Assembly: GCF_014192575.1 (NCBI RefSeq)
Contig: NZ_JACHYC010000004.1
Span: forward strand, 496,001 to 560,000
Source of the DNA: Variovorax sp. Sphag1AA
GTDB lineage: Bacteria > Pseudomonadota > Gammaproteobacteria > Burkholderiales > Burkholderiaceae_C
Direction of reading: 5' to 3'
Length of the DNA stretch: 64,000 bases
This document shows, piece by piece, positions 25,648 to 34,454 of this stretch (position 1 is its first letter; each line of letters starts with the position of its first letter). Position numbers and translations under genes: made by a program. A model generated the notes under the pieces. The model saw only the letters and a program-made list of their open reading frames with translations. It was not told the DNA's origin and searched no databases.

Positions 25648-27446
25648 GCCGGACGATCCGCATCGGTGGCGCGAGCGGCTTCTGGGGAGACTCCGCAATC
25701 GCTACGCCGCAGTTGCTCGCAGTGCCGGGCATGCAGTACCTGGTCTACGACTACCTGGCCGAGACCACGATGTCGATCCTCGCGCGCGCACGCGCCAAGG
25801 ACCCGGCGCTGGGCTACGCGACAGATTTCGTGCACGCGGCGATGGCGCCGAACCTGGCCGCGATCTGCGAAAAAGGGGTGCGCGTGATTGCGAATGCCGG
25901 CGGCCTCAATCCGCAGGCATGCCGAGATGCCTTGTCTGATGCGGCGAAGAAGCAAGGTCTTTCTCCGCGCATCGCCATCGTGACTGGCGACGACGTGATG
26001 CCGCAGTTCGAGCAACTGCGTTCGCAGGGCGTGGTCGACCTGCACACCGGCGAGGCACCACCGGCGGAGTTGTATTCCGCCAATGCCTATGTCGGTGCGC
26101 GCGGCATCGCGCAGGCGCTGGCGCTTGGCGCGGACATCGTCATCACCGGGCGCTGCGTCGACAGCGCGGTCGTGGTCGGCGTGCTCGCGCATGAGTTCGG
26201 CTGGCGCTGGGACGACTGGAACCGCATCGCTGCCGGCACGCTGGCGGGCCATGTGATCGAGTGCGGGGCGCAGGCCACCGGCGGACTCTTCACCGACTGG
26301 CAGCAGGTGCCGGACTGGGCCAACATGGGCTATCCGGTGATCGACTGTGCGGAAGACGGCAGCTTCATGCTGACCAAGCCCGAGGGCACTGGCGGGCTGG
26401 TTCATCCGGGCGCGGTGGCGGAGCAGATCCTCTACGAGGTCGGCGATCCCGCGAACTACCTCATGCCGGACGTGACCTGCGATTTCCGTCAGGTGCAGGT
26501 CCAAGCACTCGACGCCAATGCGGTTCGCGTGAGCGGTGCACGCGGACGTGCGCCCACGGCCACCTACAAGGCCAACGGCACGTGGCGCGACGGCTATCAG
26601 TTGCAACTCATGATGGCAATCCGCGGCATCGATGCGCCCGCGAAGGCGCGCAAGACCGCCGATGCGCTGCTGGAGCGCACGCGCGCGCAACTGCACCAGC
26701 GCGGCATGGCCGATTACTCGCAGACCTGTGTCGAGCTGCTGGGTTGCGAAGCGCTCTACGGCGCGAACGCACGAGCGCTTCCGACGCGCGAGGTGGTGCT
26801 GCGCATTGCAGCGCGGCATGCCGATCCGACGGGGCTTTCCTTCCTCCAGCGAGAGTGCGCATCGGCCGGCACATCGATGGGTCCCGGCACGCGCTCGTCC
26901 TTTGCCGGAAGGTCGGACATCCAGCCGGTGATCAAGGTGTTCTCGTTTCTCGTAGAGAAGGAACAAGTGGAATTGCAGGTCGAACTCGGCGGCGTGATCA
27001 AGTCGGTTGCCGCGCCGGCATCGGGGCCTGCCATTGCGCCGGAGCCGCTTCCGGAGCTGCCCTTCGCGCCATCGCCCACCGACGATGCCATTGAAGTGCC
27101 ACTCGTCGCGCTCGCGTGGGCACGCAGCGGCGACAAGGGCGACGACGAGAACATCGGCGTGATCGCGCGCCGCACGGAGTTCGCGCCGCTGCTGCGCGCA
27201 CAACTCGGCGCTGAGCAGGTCCGCGCGTACTTCTCGCATCTCGTGAAAGGCGAAGTCGAGCGCTTCGAGGTCCCCGGCTTCGACGCATTCAACTTCGTGC
27301 TGCATCGCGCGCTCGATGGGGGCGGCGTCGCGAGCCTGCGTTCGGACCCGCTCGGAAAGTCCTTCGCGCAGATGCTGCTGGACCACCCGATTCGCATTCC
27401 CCGGCACTGGGTCGACCAAGGCCTCGTGACCGCGCATCACTCATGA
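25644..27446 (+). CDS. AtuA-family (DUF1446) acyclic terpene utilisation protein
   Basis: A 600-residue protein. Residues 4-450 match DUF1446 (RIGGASGFWGDSAIATPQLL; YDYLAETTMSILARA; ITGRCVDSAVVVGVLAHEFGW) and residues about 495-600 the ferredoxin-fold AtuA-like domain (PLVALAWARSGDKGDDENIG). AtuA is required for citronellol/geraniol growth in Pseudomonas but its reaction is unproven. Its fusion with the small C-terminal domain is the usual architecture. Being overlapped with the carboxylase alpha gene argues that it works on the same pathway intermediates. Confidence 0.85.
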   Translation: MSRTIRIGGASGFWGDSAIATPQLLAVPGMQYLVYDYLAETTMSILARARAKDPALGYATDFVHAAMAPNLAAICEKGVRVIANAGGLNPQACRDALSDAAKKQGLSPRIAIVTGDDVMPQFEQLRSQGVVDLHTGEAPPAELYSANAYVGARGIAQALALGADIVITGRCVDSAVVVGVLAHEFGWRWDDWNRIAAGTLAGHVIECGAQATGGLFTDWQQVPDWANMGYPVIDCAEDGSFMLTKPEGTGGLVHPGAVAEQILYEVGDPANYLMPDVTCDFRQVQVQALDANAVRVSGARGRAPTATYKANGTWRDGYQLQLMMAIRGIDAPAKARKTADALLERTRAQLHQRGMADYSQTCVELLGCEALYGANARALPTREVVLRIAARHADPTGLSFLQRECASAGTSMGPGTRSSFAGRSDIQPVIKVFSFLVEKEQVELQVELGGVIKSVAAPASGPAIAPEPLPELPFAPSPTDDAIEVPLVALAWARSGDKGDDENIGVIARRTEFAPLLRAQLGAEQVRAYFSHLVKGEVERFEVPGFDAFNFVLHRALDGGGVASLRSDPLGKSFAQMLLDHPIRIPRHWVDQGLVTAHHS

Positions 27447-27471
27447 CATGACGAACAACCCAGGAGACAAC

Positions 27472-28458
27472 ATGACATCGACGTATCGCCGCAAGATCCT
27501 TTCCGCTGTCGCTGCGGCCGCCGTGACGCTGGCTGGCGCGGGTGCGGCCTTCGCGCAGGACAACTACCCGAGCAAGCCGATCCGCGTGGTGGTTCCGTAC
27601 ACGCCGGGCGGTGTGTCCGACACGGTCACGCGCCTGGTGATGCAGAAGCTCGCCGAGCGTCTGAAGGGCACGATCATCGTGGACAACCAGGCGGGCGCGA
27701 ACGGGCAGATCGGCTCGTCCAACGTGGCACGCTCGACACCCGACGGCTACACGCTGCTGGTGGTGGTGGCCGCGCATGCGATCAACCCGAGCCTCTATCC
27801 GAAGATGACCTATTCGCCGCTGCAGGATCTTCGCGGTGTGAGCGAGTTCGGCGCGATCCCGTTGCTGATGGTTTCGAGCGCGCAACTGCCGCCGAAGAAC
27901 CTCAAGGAGTTCGTGGCCTGGGCGAAGGCGAATCCGCAAACCGCCAACTTCGCATCGAGCGGTGCGGGTTCGGGCGCGCATCTGGTGGGCGAACTCTTCT
28001 CGCAGACGACCGGTGTGCCGATGCAGCACGTGGCGTACAAGGGCATTGCGCCCGCGTTGCCCGATCTGTTCGCGGGCCAGGTGGCGATGATCTTTGACTC
28101 GGTGCAGACCATGATGCCGCAGGTCAAGGCCGGCAAGCTGCACGCGCTCGCCATGACGAGCGCCAAGCGCTGGCCCGCCGCGCCCGATGTGCCGACCATG
28201 GCCGAAGCCGGCTACCCCGGCATGACCGGCGGCAGCTGGATCGGCCTCCTGGCGCCCGCGAAGACGCCGAAGGAGATCGTCGCGAAGCTCAGCGCCGAGA
28301 CGCAGAAGGTGCTGGACATGCCCGACGTGCGCGAGAAGCTGATCGAATACGGCATCGACCCCGTCGGCGGCACGCCCGAGCAGTTCGACGCCTTCATCCA
28401 GAGCGAGGCGAAGCGCTGGGCCGATGTGGTGAAGAAGGCCGACATCCGGCTGGAGTGA
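27472..28458 (+). CDS. Bug-family tripartite tricarboxylate transporter substrate-binding protein
   Basis: A 328-residue periplasmic receptor with a Sec signal (cleavage near AAFAQDNYP). Typical Bug features include PSKPIRVVVPYTPGGVSDTV at the N-terminus, NQAGANGQIGSSNVA, and a C-terminal lobe ending KKADIRLE. AGGAG lies 7 bases before the chosen ATG; an earlier ATG in frame lacks one. No TctA/TctB membrane genes lie beside it, as is usual for the many orphan Bug proteins in this bacterial group. Its place in the operon suggests that it binds the acid that the pathway consumes. Confidence 0.88.
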   Translation: MTSTYRRKILSAVAAAAVTLAGAGAAFAQDNYPSKPIRVVVPYTPGGVSDTVTRLVMQKLAERLKGTIIVDNQAGANGQIGSSNVARSTPDGYTLLVVVAAHAINPSLYPKMTYSPLQDLRGVSEFGAIPLLMVSSAQLPPKNLKEFVAWAKANPQTANFASSGAGSGAHLVGELFSQTTGVPMQHVAYKGIAPALPDLFAGQVAMIFDSVQTMMPQVKAGKLHALAMTSAKRWPAAPDVPTMAEAGYPGMTGGSWIGLLAPAKTPKEIVAKLSAETQKVLDMPDVREKLIEYGIDPVGGTPEQFDAFIQSEAKRWADVVKKADIRLE

Positions 28459-28463
28459 TTGCA

Positions 28464-29687
28464 ATGGCTGCTTCCATCCTCGAAGGCATCAAGGTTCTCG
28501 ATCTCACGCGAGTGATCGCGGGGCCCTTGTGCACGCAGATCCTGGCCGACATGGGTGCGACGGTCTACAAGATCGAGAAGCCCGGCGAAGGCGACGACAC
28601 GAGGCGCATGGGGCCGTTTCTGCCGGACGCGGAGACCGGTCGCGACAGCAACGATTCGGCGCTCTACCTGGCCTATAACCGCGGCAAGCAATCGATCACG
28701 CTCGACATCGCCACGCCCGAGGGCGCGCGGCTCGCGCAGGATCTCGCGGCGCGCTGCGACGTGGTGGTGGAGAACTACAAGGTCGGCTCGCTCGCGAAGT
28801 ACGGGCTCGACGAGGCGAGCATCCGCAAGCGCAGGCCCGACATCATCTATTGCTCGGTGACGGGCTTCGGCCAGAGCGGGCCCTACGCGGCGCGACCCGC
28901 GTACGACTTCATCCTGCAGGGGCTCGCCGGTGTGATGAGCACCTGCGGGCAGCCCGAAGACGCGCCTGGCGCGGGTGCGATGCGCACCGCGATCCCAATC
29001 ACCGATGTGGTGACGGGTCTCTACGCGACCATCGGCGTGGTCAGCGCGCTCTATCACCGACGTGAGACAGGCGAAGGCCAGCATGTGGATGCGGCGATGC
29101 TCGACGCTTCGGTGGCGCTGAACGGGCACCTCGCGCTCGGCTACCTGATGACCGGCAAGGTGCCGGCGCGCGTGGGCAACACGAACCCGATCGCATCGCC
29201 GTCCGAAGTGCTGACCTGCGCGGACGGCCAACTCATCCTCGCGGTGGGCAACAACGGGCAGTTCCAGTCGATGTGCCGCGTGCTCGGCCATCCGGAATGG
29301 GTAGAGGACGAGCGCTTCTGCACCAACGCGCTGCGCGTGACCAACCGCATCGCGCTGCGCGAAGTGCTGGCGCCGGTGCTGGTGAAGCGCCACCGCGCCG
29401 AGTTGCTCGCGGCCTTCGAAGCGGTGAGCGTGCCGTGCGGCCCGATCAACGACATGGCTGGCGTCTTCGAAGACCCGCAGACGCGCCATCGCGAGATCGA
29501 GTTGCACCTGCCGCACAGCCGCGGCGTGGAGGTGCCGAGCCTGCGCAGCCCGCTGCGGTTCTCAGAGACACCGGTGGAGCATCACGCTTCGCCGATGCTG
29601 GGTGAGCACAGCGCGCGCGTGCTGCACGACGAGCTGGGCATCGACGAGCGGCAGTTGCAGGCGCTGCGGGACCGGTCAGTCGTCTGA
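28464..29687 (+). CDS. CaiB/BaiF-family (class III) CoA transferase
   Basis: A 407-residue enzyme with LEGIKVLDLTRVIAGPLCTQ at the N-terminus. The catalytic Asp context is GLAGVMSTCG and the preceding YAARPAYDFILQ, followed by QHVDAAMLDASVALNG. Class III transferases move CoA between acids through an aspartyl-CoA anhydride. As the last gene of the carboxylase operon it could activate the substrate acid, in place of the acyl-CoA synthetase used in the Pseudomonas atu pathway. The ATG 8 bases after a GGAG is chosen; a GTG 9 bases earlier is in frame. Confidence 0.87.
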   Translation: MAASILEGIKVLDLTRVIAGPLCTQILADMGATVYKIEKPGEGDDTRRMGPFLPDAETGRDSNDSALYLAYNRGKQSITLDIATPEGARLAQDLAARCDVVVENYKVGSLAKYGLDEASIRKRRPDIIYCSVTGFGQSGPYAARPAYDFILQGLAGVMSTCGQPEDAPGAGAMRTAIPITDVVTGLYATIGVVSALYHRRETGEGQHVDAAMLDASVALNGHLALGYLMTGKVPARVGNTNPIASPSEVLTCADGQLILAVGNNGQFQSMCRVLGHPEWVEDERFCTNALRVTNRIALREVLAPVLVKRHRAELLAAFEAVSVPCGPINDMAGVFEDPQTRHREIELHLPHSRGVEVPSLRSPLRFSETPVEHHASPMLGEHSARVLHDELGIDERQLQALRDRSVV

Positions 29688-29722
29688 AGCCGCCCGGGCC
29701 GAGGGGGCCAGCTTCAGAAGAC
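29679..29722. terminator. Bidirectional hairpin over two convergent stops
   Basis: A 12-base arm ending TCTGAAGC (29679-29690) pairs with GCTTCAGA... (29711-29722) with a single mismatch, enclosing a GC-rich inner repeat. The stem contains the stop of the CoA transferase on one side and the stop of the convergent lipoprotein gene on the other, an economical shared terminator. Confidence 0.55.
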
Positions 29723-30879
29723 CCAGTGCACCTTGCCTCTGAGCGCCGGCGTCCATCCCTCGCAGTGCTGCTCGAATCGAAGATCGATCGATTTGAGCGT
29801 GGTGCCGCTGTAAGTCGCCTGGTCGACCACGAACCATCCGCGCAGGGTGTTGCAGCCGCGGCCCCATCCGAACCAACTCAGGCCACCGGTTGCGGGGTTG
29901 TTGAATGGATAGCGATTGAGTCCGCCGTAGTAGCCAGGCTCCAGCTTGGTCACCGAGTTCATGGTGACGAAGTCGCCGTCCCACGTGTTGACGCCGTACC
30001 CGCCTCTGACGGAGAGATGGGTACCTGTAATGGTTGCCGACATAGGCACGATGTCCGGGGTGAAGAGGTATGACGATCCGCCGCCGACATAGTCGCCCCG
30101 GTCGCTGGCCAGGTAGATGTAGTTTCCGGTGGCGGGCGTCGTCCCTGGAGCCGGTGCCCATAGTTCGGCGGGCGGCGGGTTCACAGGGCCTGGCGCTGTC
30201 GTCTTGTCGTAGGCCGTCCAGTGGATCTGCCCGCGCAGCGCTGGCGTAAAGCCTTCGCAGTGCTGCTCGAACGAGAGTTCAATCGCCTTCAGGACGTTGC
30301 CGACGTAGGTCACGCTGCTGATGGTGAAGGAACCCTTCAGGGTGTTGCAGCCACGGCCGTCCCCGGACCAACTCAGGCCGCCGAAGATCGGGTTGTGGAA
30401 AGGGTAGCGCTCCAGATTGGAATACGTGCCGACCTGCAGCTTGGTTGCCGAGCTCGGCATCTGGAAGTCGCCGGACCATGTCTTGTCGCCGACGACGACA
30501 AGACTGAAGCGATTGCCCGTCACCGTGACGTTGATGTTGGAGTTGGCGCGCGTGTACTCGTAAGACAGCCCTTTGCCGACGAAGTCACCCACATCGCTTT
30601 CGAGAAGGATGGAGTTCGGCGCAAAGTTTGTTGCCGTATTCGTGTCGGGATCGACTGTCGGCTGGGGCTCGGGACCGGGGTCCTGAGCTGGCGTTTGACT
30701 GCCGCTGGCAGGCGTGTTCGATGCAGCTGGTGTTGGCGCCGCTGCTGCTGGCGCAGTTGTCGTGGTTGCGCTGCTCGAGGAAGTCGGAATGAATCCTCCC
30801 CCTCCTCCACACCGCCGCCGCACGCAGTCACAGTCGCCGCGAGAACGATCGCGGCGACTCGTAGAGTCAGACCCCTCAT
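29714..30879 (-). CDS. Two-repeat lipoprotein with a frameshift after the lipobox
   Basis: The ATG at 30879, preceded by GAGGA, opens a lipoprotein signal peptide (MRGLTLRVAAIVLAATVTAC, lipobox Cys at residue 20). About 20 bases further on, that frame becomes meaningless, while the frame open from a GTG at 30823 gives the body. Removing one GT from a GTGTG near 30817 would join the two as ACGGGGGGGF, so a 2-base slippage is likely. The body has a Thr/Ala/Pro linker and two copies of a domain of about 130 residues (residues 70-202 and 234-369 of the body frame). Both copies contain GRGCNTL-(K/R)-G and FEQHCEG-(F/W)-TPALRG. I do not recognise a function. The gene may be silent, phase-variable or a sequencing error. 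Confidence 0.6.
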
Positions 30880-31081
30880 TTTTGAATCCTCGATATTTTT
30901 GATGTTTCGCCGTCCCTCAACGGCGAGCTCTTCGAGCGGCGGCAAAGATACTTGATGTTGCATTGTGTTGCAACCAAAAGTGTTCATTTACATGGATACG
31001 CCTCAAACCGGGCATCGACGAATGGCAATTGCGACGGCTCCCGGAGCGGGCAATCATCTGGACCAGCCATCGGAGATGCAC

Positions 31082-31801
31082 ATGCCCGCCTCACCCGAAC
31101 TCCCGAGCGCGACGGATCTCGCGCGCAGCAGCAACCGCCACTTCCCCGGCGAAAGCAGCGCCTATCGCGAAGCGCGCACCGCGCTGCTGGCCGAAGAGAT
31201 CGAACTGCGCCGCCAGATCGAATACGTGGCGGCGCTCCGCCGCAAGCTGCCGCCCGGCGGCGTGGTACCGGAAGACTATGTGTTCCAGGGCGCGCACGGC
31301 CCGGCCAGCCTGTCATCGCTGTTCGGCAGGCACGACACCCTGGTGACCTACAACTGGATGTTCGGCCCGCAGCGCGAGCGGTCGTGCCCGATGTGCACCT
31401 CGCTCCTCAGTGCGTTCGATGGCGAGATGCCGGACATCCTGCAGCGCGTGGCCTTCGCAGTGATCGCGCGGTCACCGGTGACGAAGATGCTTGCCTTTGC
31501 GAAGGAACGCGGCTGGCGACATCTGCCGCTGTATTCGTCGCAGGGCACCAACTTCAACCAGCTCTATGCGTTCGAAGATCCCGATGCGAATGAAGACATG
31601 CCGGCGTTCAATGTCTTTCACCGAGAAGGCAACGTGATCCGCCACTTCTGGGGCGACGAGATGAACATGCAGACCGCCGACCCGGGTCAGGACCCGCGCG
31701 GCGCGCCGGACCTGATGCCGATCTGGAACATCCTCGACCACACGCCGGCCGGGCGTCCAAAGGATTGGTATCCCTCGCTCGACTACCCGGCTGCAGCCTG
31801 A
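31082..31801 (+). CDS. DUF899 thioredoxin-like family protein
   Basis: A 239-residue protein of the DUF899 family, related to AhpC/thioredoxin folds. A Cys-Pro-Met-Cys motif (RSCPMCTSLLSAFDGEMPDI) sits where a redox site would be, followed by VTKMLAFAKERGWRHLPLYSS and a C-terminal PIWNILDHTPAGRP. The start at 31082 has CGGAG 6 bases upstream; an ATG two codons earlier and longer forms are possible. The 3' end overlaps the convergent DUF2252 gene by 19 bases. The physiological role is unknown. Confidence 0.8.
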   Translation: MPASPELPSATDLARSSNRHFPGESSAYREARTALLAEEIELRRQIEYVAALRRKLPPGGVVPEDYVFQGAHGPASLSSLFGRHDTLVTYNWMFGPQRERSCPMCTSLLSAFDGEMPDILQRVAFAVIARSPVTKMLAFAKERGWRHLPLYSSQGTNFNQLYAFEDPDANEDMPAFNVFHREGNVIRHFWGDEMNMQTADPGQDPRGAPDLMPIWNILDHTPAGRPKDWYPSLDYPAAA

Positions 31802-33261
31802 GCCTGCCCCTGCGCGGCGAGCCGGTCCAGCGCGGCCACTTCGATGACGCCCTCGCGCGCCGCGGCAGCGAAGGTGTTGTAGTCATGCCGGGTCTGCTCG
31901 GCATAGGCAGCGGCAAAGCGCACCATCGCATCGTCGAAGACATCCGACTTGCCAAGATAGCCACCGATCAGCGCGGCATCGCCTGACTTGGCGTGCGCGA
32001 GCGCGAGCGCCCAACCGCAGAGGCCGCAGTATTCGATGAAGCCCGCGGTCGTGGTCTCGCCGGGTTCCAGGTCGATCCCGCCTTTCATGTCCCGCAGCTG
32101 GCGGATATAGAAGTCCACGCCGTCGATGTGCCCCCAGCCGAGAAAGATGTCCGGCGAACCCTGGATGAGCCGCTGGCCCATGACCACGCGCTGGCCCTGA
32201 TTGCGCGGCTCGTCGCCACGCATGGGCAGATACGCGGCGAGCACGGAAGGCTGCGCCTCCTTCATCTGCAGGAAGAGCGGGTCGTCCTCGTCCCTGCCCT
32301 GCAGCAGCACCACCCAGCAGCGCGTACCGACGCTGCCTACGCCGACCACCTTCTGTGCCACGTCGATGACGCGGTAGCGCGACAGCAGCAGCCGGCGGTC
32401 GGGCGCAAGCGACTCGAGGTAGGCAACGAGGCAATGGCCGAGCGCCTCGCGCACCGGCCTGCCTGTGGAGGTGACCTTCGATCGCACGATGAACGGGTGC
32501 TGCTCGACGATGCGATGCCGCTCGTCCACGAGGTCAGTCATCTTGTCGAGCACCTGCATGTGCGTGCGCTTGCGTGCCTTCTCCAGCACTGCGGACGCAG
32601 CTGTATGAAACGAGGTTGGGAGGGATTCGATCAGCCGGTTGCTGTCGATGGTGTCGTACCAGACCTCCAGCGTGCCCATGCCGGCATAGCGCCGCATGCG
32701 CTGGCGGTAGCTCGACGCGGCCCGGTTCGCGGCCGCTTCGCTGTCGGCAATGCTGCCGCCGAGATGGTGGGCCGCCACATAGGCGCTGGCCGCGAGGCGC
32801 TTGATGTCCCACTCCCAGGGGCCGTGCCGGGTCTCGTCGAAATCGTTGATCGCGAAGACGAGCTGCCGTTCCGCCGATGCGAACACCCCGAAATTCGCGA
32901 CGTGCATGTCGCCGCAGGCCTGCACTTCGAGACCGGTCGTCCGGCTCGGCGCGAGGTCTGCCGCCATCACGGCGGCCGACCCGCGCAGGAAGGCGAACGG
33001 GGACTGCATCATGCGCGCATGGCGCACCGGGATCAGGTCCGGAATGCGCGTGACGGCTTGCTGGCGCAGGATGTCCACGGGGTCGACGCCGGGCGGGCGC
33101 TCGAAGTCCGCGTGACTGGTTCGGGGAATGCGCTCTCGCAACGCCTTGCCGGCGGCCATGCGCTCTTCGACGCCGGGCCTTTTGGCCGTGAAAGCCCGCG
33201 TCAGCTCATCGGCCTGCACGGTGATGGGGCCGATCGCCGAGATCCCGTTGTTTCGCGCCAT
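31783..33261 (-). CDS. DUF2252 family protein (kinase-like fold)
   Basis: A 492-residue DUF2252 protein. The family resembles aminoglycoside/choline kinase folds, and the core motifs are visible as CGDMHVANFGVFASAERQLV, FAINDFDETRHGPWEWDIKR and GVGSVGTRCWVVLLQG. The Asp/Asn pattern fits a catalytic loop and metal-binding DFDE, but no substrate is known. An ATG with GGAG 6 bases upstream is taken; an upstream in-frame ATG lacks support. The last 19 bases overlap those of the DUF899 gene on the other strand. Confidence 0.8.
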   Translation of the reverse strand: MARNNGISAIGPITVQADELTRAFTAKRPGVEERMAAGKALRERIPRTSHADFERPPGVDPVDILRQQAVTRIPDLIPVRHARMMQSPFAFLRGSAAVMAADLAPSRTTGLEVQACGDMHVANFGVFASAERQLVFAINDFDETRHGPWEWDIKRLAASAYVAAHHLGGSIADSEAAANRAASSYRQRMRRYAGMGTLEVWYDTIDSNRLIESLPTSFHTAASAVLEKARKRTHMQVLDKMTDLVDERHRIVEQHPFIVRSKVTSTGRPVREALGHCLVAYLESLAPDRRLLLSRYRVIDVAQKVVGVGSVGTRCWVVLLQGRDEDDPLFLQMKEAQPSVLAAYLPMRGDEPRNQGQRVVMGQRLIQGSPDIFLGWGHIDGVDFYIRQLRDMKGGIDLEPGETTTAGFIEYCGLCGWALALAHAKSGDAALIGGYLGKSDVFDDAMVRFAAAYAEQTRHDYNTFAAAAREGVIEVAALDRLAAQGQAQAAAG

Positions 33262-33339
33262 TCCTCGCTCCGTGATGTTGGGATGGCGAACATTCTGCTT
33301 CGTCCATGCCACATTGAGGAGCACTTCGTTTTGAGGCCG

Positions 33340-34299
33340 TCAGTGGTGCCGCCCCATCCGCCAGTCGCGCGGCGAGCGCCCGAACCGCTCCCTGAAGGCG
33401 CGACTGAAGTGGGCCGCGTCGCTGAAACCGCGGCCGTAGGCGATCTCGCCGACCGTGCGCCCTGCCTCGCGCGGATCGAGCAGATCGCGGCTGCAGGCTT
33501 CGAGCCGGCGGTCCCAGATGTATTGCGAGAGCGTCAGCGGCTCGCTCCGGAACACGCGGTGGATCTGGCTTGCGGACATGCCCAGGTCCCCCGCCAGCAG
33601 GCCGACCGATAGCGCGGGGTCGTCCAGGCGCGCATCGATGCAGCGCTTGATGCGCGCGAGATGGAAGGCGGTCAGGTTGCTGAGCGACGGCGACTGCGCC
33701 GCAGGCAGCGTCTGCAAGCCCGCGACGAGGATGTTGAGCACGCCATTGGCCACTGCCAGTGCGGAAGCCGGCTGCAGTGTGTCGATGTCTTCGCGCAGCG
33801 TGCGGATCATGCTGAGCATCAGATGGCCCGCGCCCTCGCGGCCCGATACGGTGGTGGCCGTCAGCGCCTCGGTATCGCGCAACTCGCTGCGCAGGCGCTC
33901 GCCGGGCAGCTTGAGCACGATCTGCTCGAACGAATCGTCGAACAGCAGTTGATAGGGCCGCGTGCTGTCGTAGAGCGCGAAGTCGCCCACGGAGAGCACT
34001 GCATCGCGCCCGTCCTGCCGCACCACGCCCTGCCCGCGCGCCTGGATGCTCACGAGGAAGTAGTCGTCCGACGAACGCGCGATGTGGCCCGGCGTGCGCA
34101 TGACTTTCTGCGGCCCGGACGTGACCACCGAGACGTCGAGGCTGGGCAGCGTGTGCTGGCGGATGCTGCCTTCGAAGTCGCCGCGCCCGTCGGCAACCGG
34201 GTCGCAGCCAAGCTGGACGTAGACATTGCAGATCATGTCCGTCCAGTAGGCAAGGCGCTGGTCGCGGGAAACGACTTCGGTGCTGAGCAGCCGGTTCAT
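33340..34299 (-). CDS. AraC-family transcriptional regulator
   Basis: A 319-residue regulator with an AraC_binding-like cupin-type N-terminal half (YFLVSIQARGQGVVRQDGR; LYDSTRPYQL) and the two-helix-turn-helix AraC module at residues about 215-315 (LAGDLGMSASQIHRVFRSE; IAYGRGFSDAAHFSRAFRERFG). Its size and type match regulators of aromatic or nitrile catabolism such as the NitR/XylS group. It is divergent from the nitrilase gene across 155 bases and is the obvious candidate regulator of it. The ATG follows GGAG at 5 bases. Confidence 0.88.
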   Translation of the reverse strand: MNRLLSTEVVSRDQRLAYWTDMICNVYVQLGCDPVADGRGDFEGSIRQHTLPSLDVSVVTSGPQKVMRTPGHIARSSDDYFLVSIQARGQGVVRQDGRDAVLSVGDFALYDSTRPYQLLFDDSFEQIVLKLPGERLRSELRDTEALTATTVSGREGAGHLMLSMIRTLREDIDTLQPASALAVANGVLNILVAGLQTLPAAQSPSLSNLTAFHLARIKRCIDARLDDPALSVGLLAGDLGMSASQIHRVFRSEPLTLSQYIWDRRLEACSRDLLDPREAGRTVGEIAYGRGFSDAAHFSRAFRERFGRSPRDWRMGRHH

Positions 34300-34454
34300 C
34301 GGAGCTCCTTCAGGGGGCGGTTGCAACGCAGGATCAAGAACGCTGCGTGTCCGGGACAAGGCCGGCGCAGGCCGCGAACTTACGCTTCAAGCAACGGGCA
34401 TGCCACAGCGCTAACCCGGAGAGTCGCTCTTTCAACCCACCCGGAGTTCGATCC

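Noticed and set aside
34326..34348. Inverted repeat ACGCAG/CTGCGT in the AraC-nitrilase gap
   Set aside because: Six-base arms are short, and AraC regulators usually bind direct repeats; not strong enough to call an operator.
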